Below, piece after piece: positions 9,787-21,011 of a stretch of DNA of 64,000 nt. The DNA comes from Haematococcus lacustris. Its lineage: Eukaryota; Chlorophyta; Chlorophyceae; Chlamydomonadales; Haematococcaceae. The stretch is taken from NCBI GenBank assembly GCA_030144725.1, contig JASKMD010000005.1:5137910-5201909 (forward strand). Reading direction: 5' to 3'. Each line of letters starts with the position of its first letter. Positions within the stretch are counted from its first letter, which is position 1. The notes under the pieces are model-generated. The model did not search any database. It was given only the letters and a program-made list of their open reading frames with translations, and had not been told where the DNA came from. The translations under genes and the position numbers were made by a program.

Positions 9787-11647
9787 CCTTCCAGCAGCTG
9801 CCCTATGCAGCAGTGCAGCAGTGGGCAGGCAGCGATGAGTTGACAGTGGACAGTGAGAACAGCGTGGTAGAGCTGATCAGCCTGTGGATGGCTGGGCAGG
9901 AGGGGTGGAGCTGTTCCCAGCAGCAGAAGCAGCAGCTGTCCTGCCTGGTGCGGGTGCAACACCTCAGCCCAGGTGGGTCACAGGCGATATCACTTTCTTT
10001 TAATGCCATGGATGAGACATGGGCACAGGTGCAGGAGCAAGCAGGGCAGCCAGGGTTCGAGGTTTCTGGCACCTGACTATATGCCTGGCTAGTTGTTTGT
10101 ATTTGCAGCCTAAGCCCTGGGTCGACAGCCCAGGAGGCATGGTTGGGGTAGCGCTGGAGTCAGCGCTGACTACCTTTCGGGGCGGGGCGGGGGCGGGGCG
10201 GGGGCGGGGCGGGGGCGGGGCGGGGGCGGGGCGGGGCGGGCGGGGCGGGGCGGGGCGGGGCGGGGCGGGGCGGGGCGGGGCGGGGCGGGGCGGGGCGGGG
10301 GCGGGGGCGGGGGCGGGGCGGGGGCGGGGCGGGGGCGGGGCTGGGGGCGGGGCGGGGGCGGGGCGGGGGCGGGGCGGGGGCGGGGCGGGGGCGGGGCGGG
10401 GGCGGGGCGGGGGCGGGGCGGGGGCGGGGCGGGGGCGGGGCGGGGGCGGGGCGGGGGCGGGGCGGGGGCGGGGCGGGGGCGGGGCGGGGGCGGGGCGGGG
10501 GCGGGGCGGCGGGCGGGGCGGGGGCGGGGCGGGGCGGGGGCGGGGCGGGGGCGGGGCGGGGGCGGGGGGCGGGGCGGGGCGGGGGCGGGGCGGGGGCGGG
10601 GCGGGGGCGGGGCGGGGGCGGGGCGGGGGCGGGGCGGGGGCGGGGCGGGGGCGGGGCGGGGGCGGGGCGGGGGCGGGGCGGGGGCGGGGCGGGGGCGGGG
10701 CGGGGGCGGGGCGGGGGCGGGGCGGGGGCGGGGCGGGGGCGGGGCGGGGGCGGGGCGGGGGCGGGGCGGGGGCGGGGCGGGGCGGGGCGGGGCGGGGCGG
10801 GGCGGGGCGGGGCGGGGCGGGGCGGGGCGGGGCGGGGCGGGGCGGGGCGGGGCGGGGCGGGGCGGGCGGGGCGGGGCGGGGCGGGGCGGGGCGGGGCGGG
10901 GCGGGGCGGGGCGGGGGCGGGGCGGGGCGGGGCGGGGCGGGGCGGGGCGGGGCGGGGCGGGGCGGGGCGGGGGCGGGGCGGGGCGGGGCGGGGCGGGGCG
11001 GGGCGGGGCGGGGCGGGGCGGGGCGGGGCGGGGCGGGGCGGGGCGGGGCGGGGCGGGGCGGGGCGGGGCGGGGCGGGGCGGGGCGGGGCGGGGCGGGGCG
11101 GGGCGGGGCGGGGCGGGGCGGGGCGGGGCGGGGCGGGGCGGGGCGGGGCGGGGCGGGGCGGGGCGGGGCGGGGCGGGGCGGGGCGGGGCGGGGCGGGGCG
11201 GGGCGGGGCGGGGCGGGGCGGGGCGGGGCGGGGCGGGGCGGGGCGGGGCGGGGCGGGGCGGGGCGGGGCGGGGCGGGGCGGGGCGGGGCGGGGCGGGGCG
11301 GGGCGGGGCGGGGCGGGGCGGGGCGGGGCGGGGCGGGGCGGGGCGGGGCGGGGCGGGGCGGGGCGGGGCGGGGCGGGGCGGGGCGGGGCGGGGCGGGGCG
11401 GGGCGGGGCGGGGCGGGGCGGGGCGGGGCGGGGCGGGGCGGGGCGGGGCGGGGCGGGGCGGGGCGGGGCGGGGTGGGGCCGCTCATCTTCAGTCGATGAG
11501 GAAATAAAGAAAATCATTGAGGCTAGTAACAAGGCTGCTAAAGGCCACATGACCGTGCGTATGTGTTTGCAGATCACCTCATCCTTTCAAGTGCTGCACA
11601 AGGCCGAACCCAAAGTGGTGCCCATAGGGACATTGAAGCGGCCTTAG
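9787..11647 (+). pseudogene. BTB3: 5'-truncated BTB-family pseudogene with (GGGGC)n in exon 4
   Basis: Only the end of the BACK exon remains (9787-9972: FQQLPYAAVQQWAGSDELTV to HLSPG), starting right after CCCAG, the same breakpoint as BTB10. Exon 4 begins at 10109 after TTTGCAG, but its second codon in the family frame is TAA where relatives have TAT. About 70 bp further on, the exon runs into a 1.3-kb (GGGGC)n block that replaces most of the C-terminal domain. The correct 3' end returns at about 11474 (WGRSSSVDEE, LQITSSFQVLHKAEP) and stops at 11647. The BTB domain is absent, so the copy cannot make a normal family protein. Its C-terminal tail is of the SSSVDEAIKK type seen in BTB7, 11 and 12. 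Confidence 0.88.
10178..11474. repeat. (GGGGC)n / (GGGGCGGGGGC)n satellite block, 1.3 kb
   Basis: Up to about 10775 the array mixes GGGGC and GGGGGC, mostly as an 11-bp GGGGCGGGGGC higher-order unit with a few odd spacings and one CTGGGGG variant. From there to 11474 it is almost pure GGGGC, with two short irregularities near 10865 and 10915. G-rich on the plus strand, the opposite orientation to the blocks at 2.9 and 49.6 kb. It lies inside exon 4 of BTB3. Confidence 0.97.
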
Positions 11648-12645
11648 CCATACACAGATGCTGTCCTGTGCATATGTGGTGTATTTTGCTGCATGACAAT
11701 CACATATGCCCACACAAGGGAGGAGTAATGCTACGATTGAAAGGCTTTGTTTGTCTGCCTGTACATTTGGTCGATGCCCAGTCAATTTTCTTTGCCTGAC
11801 TGTCTTAAGCAATGCATGCAAGTCAGCATGCTATAAAAGCAAAAAGCAATGCGAGCACAGCCATGACGGCGATGGGATGACAGCTGGTGTGTTCACGTAA
11901 GCCTGGTCAACCCTGAGGCGGTGATGCAGGTGCCAGCGGTGATGCAGGTGCCAGAGTGCGGGAAGAGAGGCAGGCAGGGCGATGAGATCGACATGACCCA
12001 TGCGTTCTCAGGCTAGCAGTGACGGCCAGGAGCTGCTGTCTGAGGTGCGTGAGCTGAAATCTGCCTGAGCTGAGGTAACACAGCTGGCAACAGGAACAGA
12101 GCATGTCCAGCTGCACTTTTGCTGAGCCAAATGCTCGTGGTGTCAGCAGCTGACACAACCTCTCAGGCAGGGACATCGCCAACAATTGCCCCAGGCAGTA
12201 GTTGCCTGCAGCTGGCAGTGTGGCAGTGAGAAACGCCAGTCCTTGTGGCTGGGGAGTCAGTGGGTCTACCAGGGCTAGGGCAAAGGTCCATGGTGGCAGG
12301 CGCAGCTGGCTTGAGACCTACTGCCACGACTGGGTGCATACAGATGGCTGCACTGCATGACCACCACTGGAGGGGCTGGCTGGTTGCAGCATTAGGCCAA
12401 CAAAGCCATAGCTGTCAGTCGCACACCAGCCTCACTCTTGTCCTTCCACTGAGTATGCCCGAAAGCATGAAATGCCCTACATGAACATGGTATGCCAAGG
12501 TGGGTGGTGTGTTCCCAGGGGCCAAGTACTCGGCTGGGCCACTCTAGGTTTCACCACAAGGTGCACAGGGCCTGGCTTCACGCTGCTGGTCAGTCCGGGC
12601 ATCAGGGCTGCCTGGCGCCCCCCTCCCCTCACGCTGGCCTCCCAG
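11648..12645. repeat. Downstream module, copy 1 (between BTB3 and PIG-M fragment 1)
   Basis: No gene recognised. The same sequence family follows BTB11 (53863-54948) and BTB12 (62143-63418), and partly BTB5 and BTB7. Landmarks are GGAGGAGTAATGCTACG, GATGACAGCTGGTGTG, AAGGTCCATGGTGGCAGG and TACAGATGGCTGCACTGCAT. It runs without a border into the intron before the first PIG-M exon. Confidence 0.7.
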
Positions 12646-13694
12646 CCCCTGAGTCAGCGTGTAGCTGTGCTGCTGAGTGTGTTGCTGCATGGCACCCTGT
12701 TTGGCCTGATGTCAGGCGGCTGCTTCCTGCTGCTGGGCTGGCTGTGCTGGCGGGCGTATGGCCAGGCCTTCCTGAACCAGGCCTTCCTGCACCACCTCAG
12801 CCGCCAGGACCACCGGTGAGCAGTGCTAAGGGTGTGGATAGCGCCTGCTACAGGATTATGCAGCAGGATCCATCATCCGGGCACATGCAGAGAGGACGGG
12901 TGCTGAGGGTTGAAGGCTGAGCAGGGCAAAGCAGGCAGGGGGTATGGCAGGCAGGTAGGGGTCATGGCAGAGCAGCTGGCAGGGTGTATGTGCCGAGGGC
13001 GAGGTGGTGGACGATGGGGTTTAGGGCAGGGTAAGAGGACAGGGACACGTGGGGCTACTGGCCATGGCCAGGGTTGACATGGGTAGGCATATGGGTAGGC
13101 ATACTATACTCCATCAAGCAAAGTCATGGCAACAGCATGACGGGAGGCAAACAGCTGCAGCTTTTCCTCTGCATGTGAACTCAATAGCAAAGCAAGCAGT
13201 GTGACCCAGGTGTGCCCTGATGCAGGCCTGGCTCCAGCTGCTGAAAGCAACCGTGTAGTACCTAGTGTAGAAAGCGGTTGTAGCGTGTTGCATGCGCTGT
13301 GACGCCCTGTTGCCCACCTGCCTGCAGCCACAACTTCTCCATCTACTTCTACGACATCTACTTGTCCTATGCGGCCCACCCCCCTCCCAATCCAGGCACC
13401 TGCCAGCCAGGCACCTGCTCAGAGCCTTGGGGCAGCAGCCAGCAGCCTGGCCCCCCTGAGGACCCGGCAGCCCACCCCCCTGACAGCCCCCTGGCCGCCC
13501 TGCCCCCTGACCTGGCTGCCCAGCTGCCCCCCAGCCTGCAGTGGGTGGTGGCGCTGGCCATGCTGCTGCTCAGCCCCAGGCTGCTGGCCTTCCTGCCGCA
13601 AGTCCTGGCGCTGGCTGTGCTGAGCTGGCGGCTGCATGAGGAGCTGCCGCTGGCCTGGCTGGCACAGACCCTGGCCTTCGTGGCACTCAACAAG
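12646..13694 (+). pseudogene. PIGM: PIG-M fragment 1 (GPI mannosyltransferase I, internal exons only)
   Basis: PIG-M adds the first mannose to the GPI anchor precursor in the ER membrane. Two exons are visible: 12646-12815 (VAVLLSVLLHGTLFGLMSG to HLSRQDHR) and 13328-13694 (HNFSIYFYDIYLSYAA, a Pro-rich insert, then AFLPQVLALAVLSWRLHEEL and FVALNK). They join in frame (CG|C, Arg). The HNFSxYFYxIYL motif and the multi-pass hydrophobic pattern are typical of PIG-M. The N-terminal third with the catalytic Asp residues and the two C-terminal exons found in fragment 2 are missing, since similarity to fragment 2 stops at about 13790. A duplicated piece, very likely not functional. Confidence 0.8.
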
Positions 13695-15254
13695 GTAGGC
13701 CGGGTCAGGAATAGGCAGCGGATGGGGGTCTGGCGGGCTCACTGCTGCAGCGGCGTGAAGGGGTGTGGGTGAGGAGGAGGGGGTATGGGAGGGGTGGGTC
13801 CGGCTTCCGACCCAACGCCACCATTTCCTTTCAGGCATCTGTGGTTCGAAGGTTGGAGAGGTGTTTAAGGAGTGGTTAGGGAGTTGTGAAAACCCAGTAC
13901 TGGGCTGCAACTTGGTACTGGTCTGCAAGCTATCACTGGGCTACAGGGGTGAGGGGTGGGTGGAAGGGGTTGAGTTCGAGTGAGCACTGGCTGTAGCTGA
14001 CAACACAGCTGTACAGTGGACCGGAGCAGGAGCTGGGAGGTGGCCTCTGTGGTAAGAGGACCAAGCTAGGCAGCTCAATGGCCAGGGACAGGAAGGGGCA
14101 GGGAGGGTGACGGCGAGGGGTCAGGAGGGGTCAGGAGGTGAGGGAGCCAGTATGTGTAAGAGCATGTGTGAGAGCATGTGTAAGAGCATGTGTGAGAGCA
14201 TGTTGATGCTGGGTGCCTGCACTTGGCTGCCTGCTCAGCCTTGATACGCTTGACTGGCGGTGGAATGCTGGACCGGGCTCTCCCTTGCCCTGGGCCTTGC
14301 TATGGGCTGCTGGCTGTGTGGCTGCCTTGTCCTTGAGGGGCTTCACAAGGCAAGGCAGGCAGGTGGCCTGGTGTGGCCACAGTACTGGTGTCCACGCTGC
14401 TTTCCAAGCAGCCAGGTAAGGGTCAGACCCAGCAGCAAGCTGAGGGAGTGGGTGGTGTCAGAGTCAGGGTGCAGGTGGCCCCAGGGGACGCAGCCTAGAA
14501 GTACAGTGTAGGTGAGGCACCCTGAACTAGCACCAGCTGCAGCTGAGGGTTAGCTGCTCTTGGCTTAAGGCTGAGTCACGGCCCTGGCCTCGGGCGCCCC
14601 ATGCCCCGTAGGCCTTATAACTTGGGCATGGATACTGGCGACACGCTCCATCAGCTTAAGGATAGGGTAGGATTAACGACGGCCAGGCTCTGCAGCAAGC
14701 TGAGGGAGTAGGTGGTGCCATGGGTAGGGTAGCGTAGCACAGCTTAGCAGAACAGTGTAGGTGAGGAAACTGCACTAGCACCAGCTGCAGCTGAGGGTTA
14801 GCTGCTCTTGGCAGTGCCTTAAGGCTGTGTCGCGGCCCTGGCTGGGTATCCCGGCACAGGCGCTGCAGCCTCTGGTGCCCCAGCGTGTCCGACCCGTGAC
14901 CTTGCCATTTGCACCTTGCTCCATCTACTTTTAGGATAGGGTACGATTTACGAAACCCCGTGAAATTCAGATTTGGTCATCTGTCGCGGGTTAGCCAGTG
15001 GAGCCAGTTGAGCCCGAGAAACCTTGGCTGTGAATAGGGGCAGATCCCGAAGAACCCTACTGCCGCTCCTGACATCGCTCGCACTGTGTGGCGGGGTACA
15101 TATCTTGTATATATCCCGTATAGGCTGTGAGAAGGGCAAACCCCCGAGGAACCCTACTGCTGCTCTTGACATCACTCGAACTGTGAGCTCGCATTTTGCC
15201 GATAGGCGTCGAGGAGCAGGAGCAGGAGCGGGGCTCTTCACCCCAGCTCGAGCG
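13695..15254. other. Spacer between PIG-M fragment 1 and BTB4
   Basis: The first 100 bp continue the PIG-M intron. A short 12-bp tandem repeat (GTGTAAGAGCAT/GTGTGAGAGCAT) occupies about 14155-14202. The stretch from 14400 holds two diverged copies of a roughly 280-bp sequence (CAGCAAGCTGAGGGAGT at 14431 and 14691), also found at 30956-31060 before BTB6. The last 250 bp form the A-type upstream region, with a local duplication of GAACCCTACTGC and TATATATCCC at 15109. No gene recognised. Confidence 0.55.
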
Positions 15255-18200
15255 ATGTCGCCTGGTCCGAGCGAAACTCAGCCCCTGTTCGCCTGGCTTT
15301 GGGGAGATGAAACTTTCGCAGACGCTATCCTGCATCTGCGTGTAGCGGGCCAGCCAGCCAATGCGTCAGGGTGCGTCGTGCTGAGAGTACATCGCGCCGT
15401 CTTGGCTGCCTACAGCGAGTACTTCAGAGCAAGGCTGCTACGCTGGACCGACAGCGAGTCGCAAACTGGTGCCGACTTCCGGCCCACCAGTGCAGTGGCG
15501 CAGTTTGCCGAGACTGGCAGCCTGCCTCCAGAGCTCACAGTCATCCAGCTGGCCCAGGTGAGGAGGACAGGTGGCAGACATCATTCTTATGTTAGCAGGG
15601 TTGTATCAATAGCCAGGCAGTGAAGCTTTGTCTACTAACAGTCTACTAACAGGTGTTTGAGCTTTTGTTCACAGTATGGTGCTGACAGCATTCTGGTTGT
15701 TCAAAATGTAGGTGTGCAAGGAGGCCAAGGTTCAAAACGCTTCACTTTGCATCAAGGCATGCAGCCAAGCCTTTGCAAACCTAGCTGTGGGGAATCTCGG
15801 CAGTCCCCAGCCCCCTCTGCCTTGCATTGAGGAGACCTATGCAAGCCAGGCTGAGCGTGACACCGCCCGCTTGGTGGTGCGCTGCATGTACGAGGGGGGC
15901 CTGGCTGAGGAGGTGAAGGACCCAGTGACACTGGCCTGTGTGAGTGGCAGCAGTATGCCTTGGCTAGTTGCACACCTGGCACACCCCGCAAATCAAAATC
16001 AAATCAAAACAGGGACTATGTTGTTGAGTTCCCCTTGCTGAGCTCCACATGTCTTCTCTTTCAGGCATGTGCTGTGCAGACATTACATAGCAAACGCTGT
16101 ATACAGAGCTGTATTTAGACAGCATCAGGGGCGACATCGTGTAGTCACTGCAGTTTGGTTACTTAGTCCAGTATGCTGATACCGAGCAAGCCCACAAACA
16201 TCAGGAGCAGTGAGCTTGCCACACAGCTGACTGGTGCATATGTTTGTACAGGTGTGCCGTGTAGCTGAGCGTTGGGCATTTCCCTCCCTCTCCTCTACTT
16301 GCCTACAGAGGCTGGCTGACCTCACAGAGCTAGTACAGCGGGCCCGTCCGACAGCGGACGGGGCACACGGACCAAGCTGCGGCCTCCGGCCACAGCGCTC
16401 TTGCACCAGTCCTTGCACCAGCTCTTGCACCAGGCCACAGTGCTGAGTGCTGGCGAAGTTCTGGATGTGTGAGTTTGAGTGCTGAGTAAGTGAGTCCCCC
16501 GACGTCCAACCCCTGACCTGTCTGCACAGCAATGGCTCGTGTCTGCCCTACCAACCCCTTCTTGGTGTCAGGGCCAGCAGGCTATGCAGCATACACCTCA
16601 TTGTACACAGCATTATCTGTAGGGTTGGCCTGAAGCGTATGCGGCGACTAAAATGACGGTATATACGTATGTTCTACTGTATGTGTAGGTCCGTAGGGCG
16701 AACCGTAGGTGCAAGGTCATCATTTTGCAAAAGTGCAGTATGCAGCTTATGCACAACAACGACACACCCTGCTGCCCTGTTGTTGCCCTACCCTGACCGG
16801 CTGCCCTGCTGCTGCCCTACCCTGCCGCTGCCCTGCTGCTGCCCTACCCTGCCCGGCTGCCCTGCTGCTGCCCTACCCTGCCCTGCTGCCCTGCTGCTGC
16901 CCTACCCTGACCGGCTGCCCTGCTGCTGCCCTACCCTGCCCGGCTGCCCTGCTGCCGCCCTACCCTGACCGGCTGCCCTGCTGCCCTGCGGCTGCCCTGC
17001 CCGGCCCGGCTGCCCTGCTGCTGCCCTACCCTGACCGGCTGCCCTGATGCCCTGCTGCTGCCCTACCCTGACTCGGCTGCCCTGCTGCTGCCCTACCCTG
17101 CCCGGCTGCCCTGCTGCTGCCCTACCCTGCTCGGCTGCCCTGCTGCTGCCCTACCCTGCCCGGCTGCCCTGCTGCTGCCCTACCCTGCCCGGCTGCCCTG
17201 CTGCTGCCCTACCCTGCCCGGCTGCCCTGGCCTGCTGCCCTACCCTGACCGGCTTCCCGGCTGCCCTGCTGCTGCCCTACCCTGACCGGCTGCCCTGCTG
17301 CCCTGCTGCCCTGCTGCTGCCCTACCCTGACCGGCTGCCCTGCTGCTGCCCTACCCTAACCGGCTGCCCTGCTGCCCTGCTGCTGCCCTACCCTGACCGG
17401 CTGCCCTGATGCCCTGCTGCTGCCCTACCCTGACCGGCTGCCCTGCTGCTGCCCTACCCTGACCGGCTGCCCTGATGCCCTGCTGCTGCCCTTCCCTAAC
17501 CGGCTTGCCCTGATGCCCTGCTGCCCTGCTGCTGCCCTACCCTGACCGGCTGCCCTGCTTCCCTGCTGCTGCCCTACTCTGACCGGCTGCCCTGATGCCC
17601 TGCTGCTACCCTACCCTGACCGGCTGCCCTGCTGCTGCCCTACCCTGACCGGCTACCCGGCTGCCATGTCCGGGTCTCGTCGCCACAATCCTCGTATGCA
17701 TCATCAGGTGGTTCCCGTGCAATGACTGTCATGGCTGGCTGTCTGCTCGCAGCGACTTGCATTTGACCCGCGATTACGGACACACCGCAATCACGGTGAA
17801 TTGTGCGCCCTGCATCCTTCTGCACGGTCAAACCTTTGGTATTCGGGGTACGCTACGTATACCTGTGTAGCCCTCGTTACTGCAATCATCTTGCCTACTT
17901 GTCGCAATGCCCTGTTAGAGCGGCACGGAGGAGGGTCGCATGAGGAGGCTATTAGAGCTGGCTACGCTGTAGCTAGTCAGCAGCCGCAAGCCAAATGTGG
18001 CCGCAGCCATCGTTTGACTTGACTCGTTTGACTTTTTGGCAGTGCACAGTTTGACTTTTTGACCGTCCGCGGAGTCAGAACGATCTCTTCGCTGGCTGCA
18101 TCGCCAACGTTTGCTGAGCCAGGTTCGCTGGTAGCTACTATTTGTGGGGCGTTAATACCGCAGATCGGAAGTCGATCTCACGGCACAGTGCTTCTTTCAA

Positions 18201-19969
18201 GATTTTGTGCGGGGGAAGTCCTTACGTAATTAGTGCGAGGCTGTGTGCGCAATCGCAGGCCATTCCGCCGACCCCCCCCCCTAGCGATTTTGAAGATATA
18301 GATGTGCTGTGCAGACATTACATAGCAAACGCTGTATACAGAGCTGTATTTAGACAGCATCAGGGGCGACATCGTGTAGTCACTGCAGTTTGGTTACTTA
18401 GTCCAGTATGCTGATACCGAGCAAGCCCACAAACATCAGGAGCAGTGAGCTTGCCACACAGCTGACTGGTGCATATGTTTGTACAGGTGTGCCGTGTAGC
18501 TGAGCGTTGGGCATTTCCCTCCCTCTCCTCTACTTGCCTACAGAGGCTGGCTGACCTCACAGAGCTCGGGGTGACCTGCAGTGCGATTACTGCATATGAT
18601 GTGACATCCACATGCCTCACATCCAGTGATGGGGACATGAGCCTGGTCCAGCTGTAACTTGTGCTTTACCCGCTTGCCATTGCCGCGTCGTGCATACACA
18701 CTCCCATAAGTACTGTTTTGCCTGCCTGTGCCACTCAGGGACTACTCGAGCCAATGTCCGGTGTGTGCTGTGCAGGTGTGCTGGGCCTTCTCCTCCCTGT
18801 CCAGCTCATGCCTGCTCAAACTTATCGACCTTCCGCCCTCACAGCTGGCAGCGGAGCAGCTGGTACTAGTTCTGTGGACCTTGCCTGACAGCTGTGTCCT
18901 GCTGCCTGAGCACAAGAAGTGGCAGAAGCTTGTCATATTTGGCCAGTATGGAGATGTCCACGCCGTCATCACCAGCGCCCAGCTGAGGACAACCTTCCAG
19001 CAGCTGCCCTTTGCAGCAGTGCAGCAGTGGGCAGGCAGCGATGAGTTGACAGTGGACAGTGAGAACAGCGTGGTGGAGCTGATCAGCCTGTGGGTGGTCG
19101 GGCCTAATGGCGGGGCCAGCTCTTGGGGCGAGCAACAACACCTCAGCCCCGGTGGGTGTTTAGGACAGTACCCTATCAATACCAATACTATAGCTGGCAT
19201 AGCTGACTATGACAGGGTTGTTGAGTGCTGATAGTCATGCTATGGGTATGGGCTGGGAAAATTGAGAAAGTTAAGACAGAAAATGACAGAGAACGATGAT
19301 GGTGTGCTTGCTAGACTGCCTACCTGACAACTGACAACTGCCTGTCATGTGTCATGTGCAGCCTATGCTCAAAACTGTTTGCCCACGCTGGACTGGTTCG
19401 ATATCCCTGGGGCATCCACACCTTCGGTGGCTCATGCAGCCTGCTGTGGCTTTGGCATGAGCGGGGTAATGAATAGGGACAAGGCTCCTCATGCCTGGTT
19501 TGCTGCACCCCGCAAGCAGCTCCAGCCCGCTGAGCTGGTGCGGCGCACCACCATCCGCTGGGATGTGCCCCGGCAGCAGCTGGTTGACCTGCTGACCAGC
19601 AAGGACCTGACAGCCAAGGTCTACTCAGAGCCAGTGTACTCTGCAGGGGTGGGCTGGAGGGTGTACCTGGACCTGAACAAGGGCCGAAATGATGAGGCTG
19701 GCTACACACTGGGCTGCTGGGGCCAGCTAGTGACCTATGCCGAGCGCAATGGCCATGCCCTGGGCGCCAAACTGCCACATGGCACACACTTGATATACGA
19801 TATCAATGAAGGCACTAGTCTTGGCCTTGACTGGTCTGTTGCATGGGTCCAGAAGGGTTGGGGCTGGGGCTACTCATCCATCCCGGACCACAGCCTAGCC
19901 ACAGCTGCAGACCTTGACCCATTCCTGGAGGATGGCTGCCTGCAGTGGTGCACAGGCCTCATACTTTAG
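15255..19969 (+). CDS. BTB4: BTB-BACK POB1/LRB-like protein, A type, enlarged intron 2
   Basis: Proposed exons 15255-15557, 15712-15939, 18776-19151 and 19362-19969 join in frame to 504 residues. The start MSPGPS at 15255 defines the A type. The BTB core is WLWGDETFADAILHL, LRVHRAVLAAYSEYF and VVRCMYEGGL. Intron 2 is 2.8 kb instead of about 0.15-0.4 kb: it contains a 265-bp direct repeat, each copy ending in a fragment of exon 3, and a 0.9-kb minisatellite. Exon 3 lacks the VAER segment (VCWAFSSL for VCCVAKRWASSS) and several later residues, but stays open. Exon 4 has a 19-nt deletion after CTGCAG relative to BTB10, which shifts the frame and ends the protein early as LQWCTGLIL. Expression depends on splicing across the insertion, so the gene may be dying. 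Confidence 0.65.
16067..16331 (+). repeat. 265-bp direct repeat, left copy, in BTB4 intron 2
   Basis: Matches 18302-18566 by eye, offset 2,235 bp. It contains about 170 bp of extra sequence inserted after GTGCTGTGCAG and then the first 80 bp of a BTB exon 3 (VCRVAERWAFPSLSSTCLQR) ending at GAGCT. Since it includes gene sequence it is a local duplication, not an LTR. Confidence 0.9.
16775..17655 (+). repeat. Minisatellite, about 29-bp unit
   Basis: Roughly 30 imperfect units built from CTGCCCTGCTGCTGCCCTAC and CCTGACCGG, with shortened variants (CTGCCCTGATGCC). Strongly pyrimidine-biased on the plus strand and free of stops over long runs, hence spurious Cys/Pro/Ala-rich frames. Confidence 0.95.
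17656..18301. other. Unassigned insert sequence in BTB4 intron 2
   Basis: Not found elsewhere in the window, and less CAG/CTG-rich than its neighbours. Two copies of TTTGACTTTTTG lie at about 18028 and 18051, and a C10 run at about 18270. No open frame resembles a known protein. It may be a fragment of a mobile element, but no terminal repeats were found. Confidence 0.4.
18302..18566 (+). repeat. 265-bp direct repeat, right copy, in BTB4 intron 2
   Basis: Second copy of 16067-16331. After its end at GAGCT the sequence changes to CGGGGTGACC and reaches the real exon 3 acceptor about 200 bp later. Confidence 0.9.
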
Positions 19970-20917
19970 TAGTGGCGGGCATATAGTGGAGTGCAAAACA
20001 AATATAGACTGACATCTTCATAGCTCAGCTTAGGCTAAGCCACCACACAAAGTACTGGGCAGTGCACACCTGTCACCAGCACCAGCAAAGGCAGGCCCCG
20101 CCCCGCCCCGCCTGCAGCCATGCTTTCATGATGACGCCAGCAGTGTGGCAGCAGCCTTGAGCCTTGACCCCTCCCCTGCATGATGCTCCCTCCCCTGAGC
20201 CTCAAGCAATGAGCCTCGAGGCCCCCAGCACATGCATGTAGGTGCAAAATGACGTGACTCATGGCAGCACAAGTACTCTGGTGCACATGCAAGAAGGAGA
20301 GGGTTTTCAAGACCCATCCGAGTGGGGGCTGCATATGTCACATTGGATTGTTGCATTTGTCACATTGGGTTGTTGCTTTTTTGGTTGGCTTAACCTACTT
20401 CTTCTAGACCCCTCCCAAGCCCATGATGACTAGATGATGGTGATGGCGCTGAGTATTTGACTGCAAGCGTGTAGTGCTTTGAGTTGTGTGTGTCGTTTGG
20501 CGCTTGTAGCCCCAGCAGCTGCCCACCTCCCAGGTAGCCACAGCAGCCAGAGCCCCAGAGTACGTCCAATGGCTGCAGCTTGATGGGCAAGGCCAAAGTG
20601 GAGGAGCAGCGACCCTAGCAGCAGAGCCAGCGAATGTCAGCCCAGCAGCCTCGTGGCACAGAAGAAAACTGTCCGCCCTGCGCCCCTGAAGCAGAAGCAG
20701 AAGACTGTTTTCAGAGCGAACCGCGAACCAGGCCAGCAGCAAGATGAGGGAGTGCTCGGTGCCAAGGGTAGGGCAGAGCAGGGCTGCAGCCTGGTGCGCA
20801 AGGCCAGGATGGAGGAGCAGCGACCCTAGCAGCAGTGCCAGTTGCCAGCACTACCACCATGAGAAGCAGAAGACTATTGTTAGAGCGACCCGCGGCCCCG
20901 TGAGTTATGGATAAGTT
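19970..20917. repeat. Spacer with upstream-module DNA before BTB5
   Basis: No gene. It holds three CCCCG units at 20097-20112 (a possible seed of the large arrays), then DNA resembling 4100-4450 and 41340-41800 (TGCACATGCAAGAAGGAGAG, CCCCAGCAGCTGCC), and two related copies of GTGCTCCGTGCCAGG-type sequence around 20740 that belong to the B-type upstream module. Confidence 0.6.
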
Positions 20918-21011
20918 GTCCGGGAAAAAGCAAGGCCGTGAAAAAGGTATGTTGTGTTGAGTAGCTGGTGCTTGCGCGCTGGTGCTTACGCGCTGTGCAG
21001 AGCTCACAAAG
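20918..21011 (+). promoter_or_regulatory. Proximal upstream module of BTB5
   Basis: Copy of the conserved block (CCGGGAAAAAGCAAGGCCGT, then AAAAAGGTATGTTGTGTTGA) ending at the ATG. A local duplication of GCTGGTGCTTGCGCGCT distinguishes this copy. Confidence 0.4.

Noticed and set aside
9409..9962. Pro/Ser-Leu-rich frames over (CCCT)n joined to the BTB3 fragment
   Set aside because: Microsatellite translation, present in several frames. Not treated as a gene start.
12245..12484. Short frames in the downstream module (also at 23.8, 40.0, 54.6 and 63.1 kb) as a small repeated gene
   Set aside because: The frame is not preserved among the five module copies, which differ by indels not in multiples of three.
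18163..18184. AGATCGGAAG as sequencing-adapter contamination
   Set aside because: Only ten bases agree with the common adapter and the following bases differ, so chance is enough.
16067..18566. 265-bp direct repeats as LTRs of a second retrotransposon
   Set aside because: The repeats contain BTB exon 3 sequence, lack TG..CA ends with a matching target duplication, and enclose no gag, pol, primer site or purine tract.
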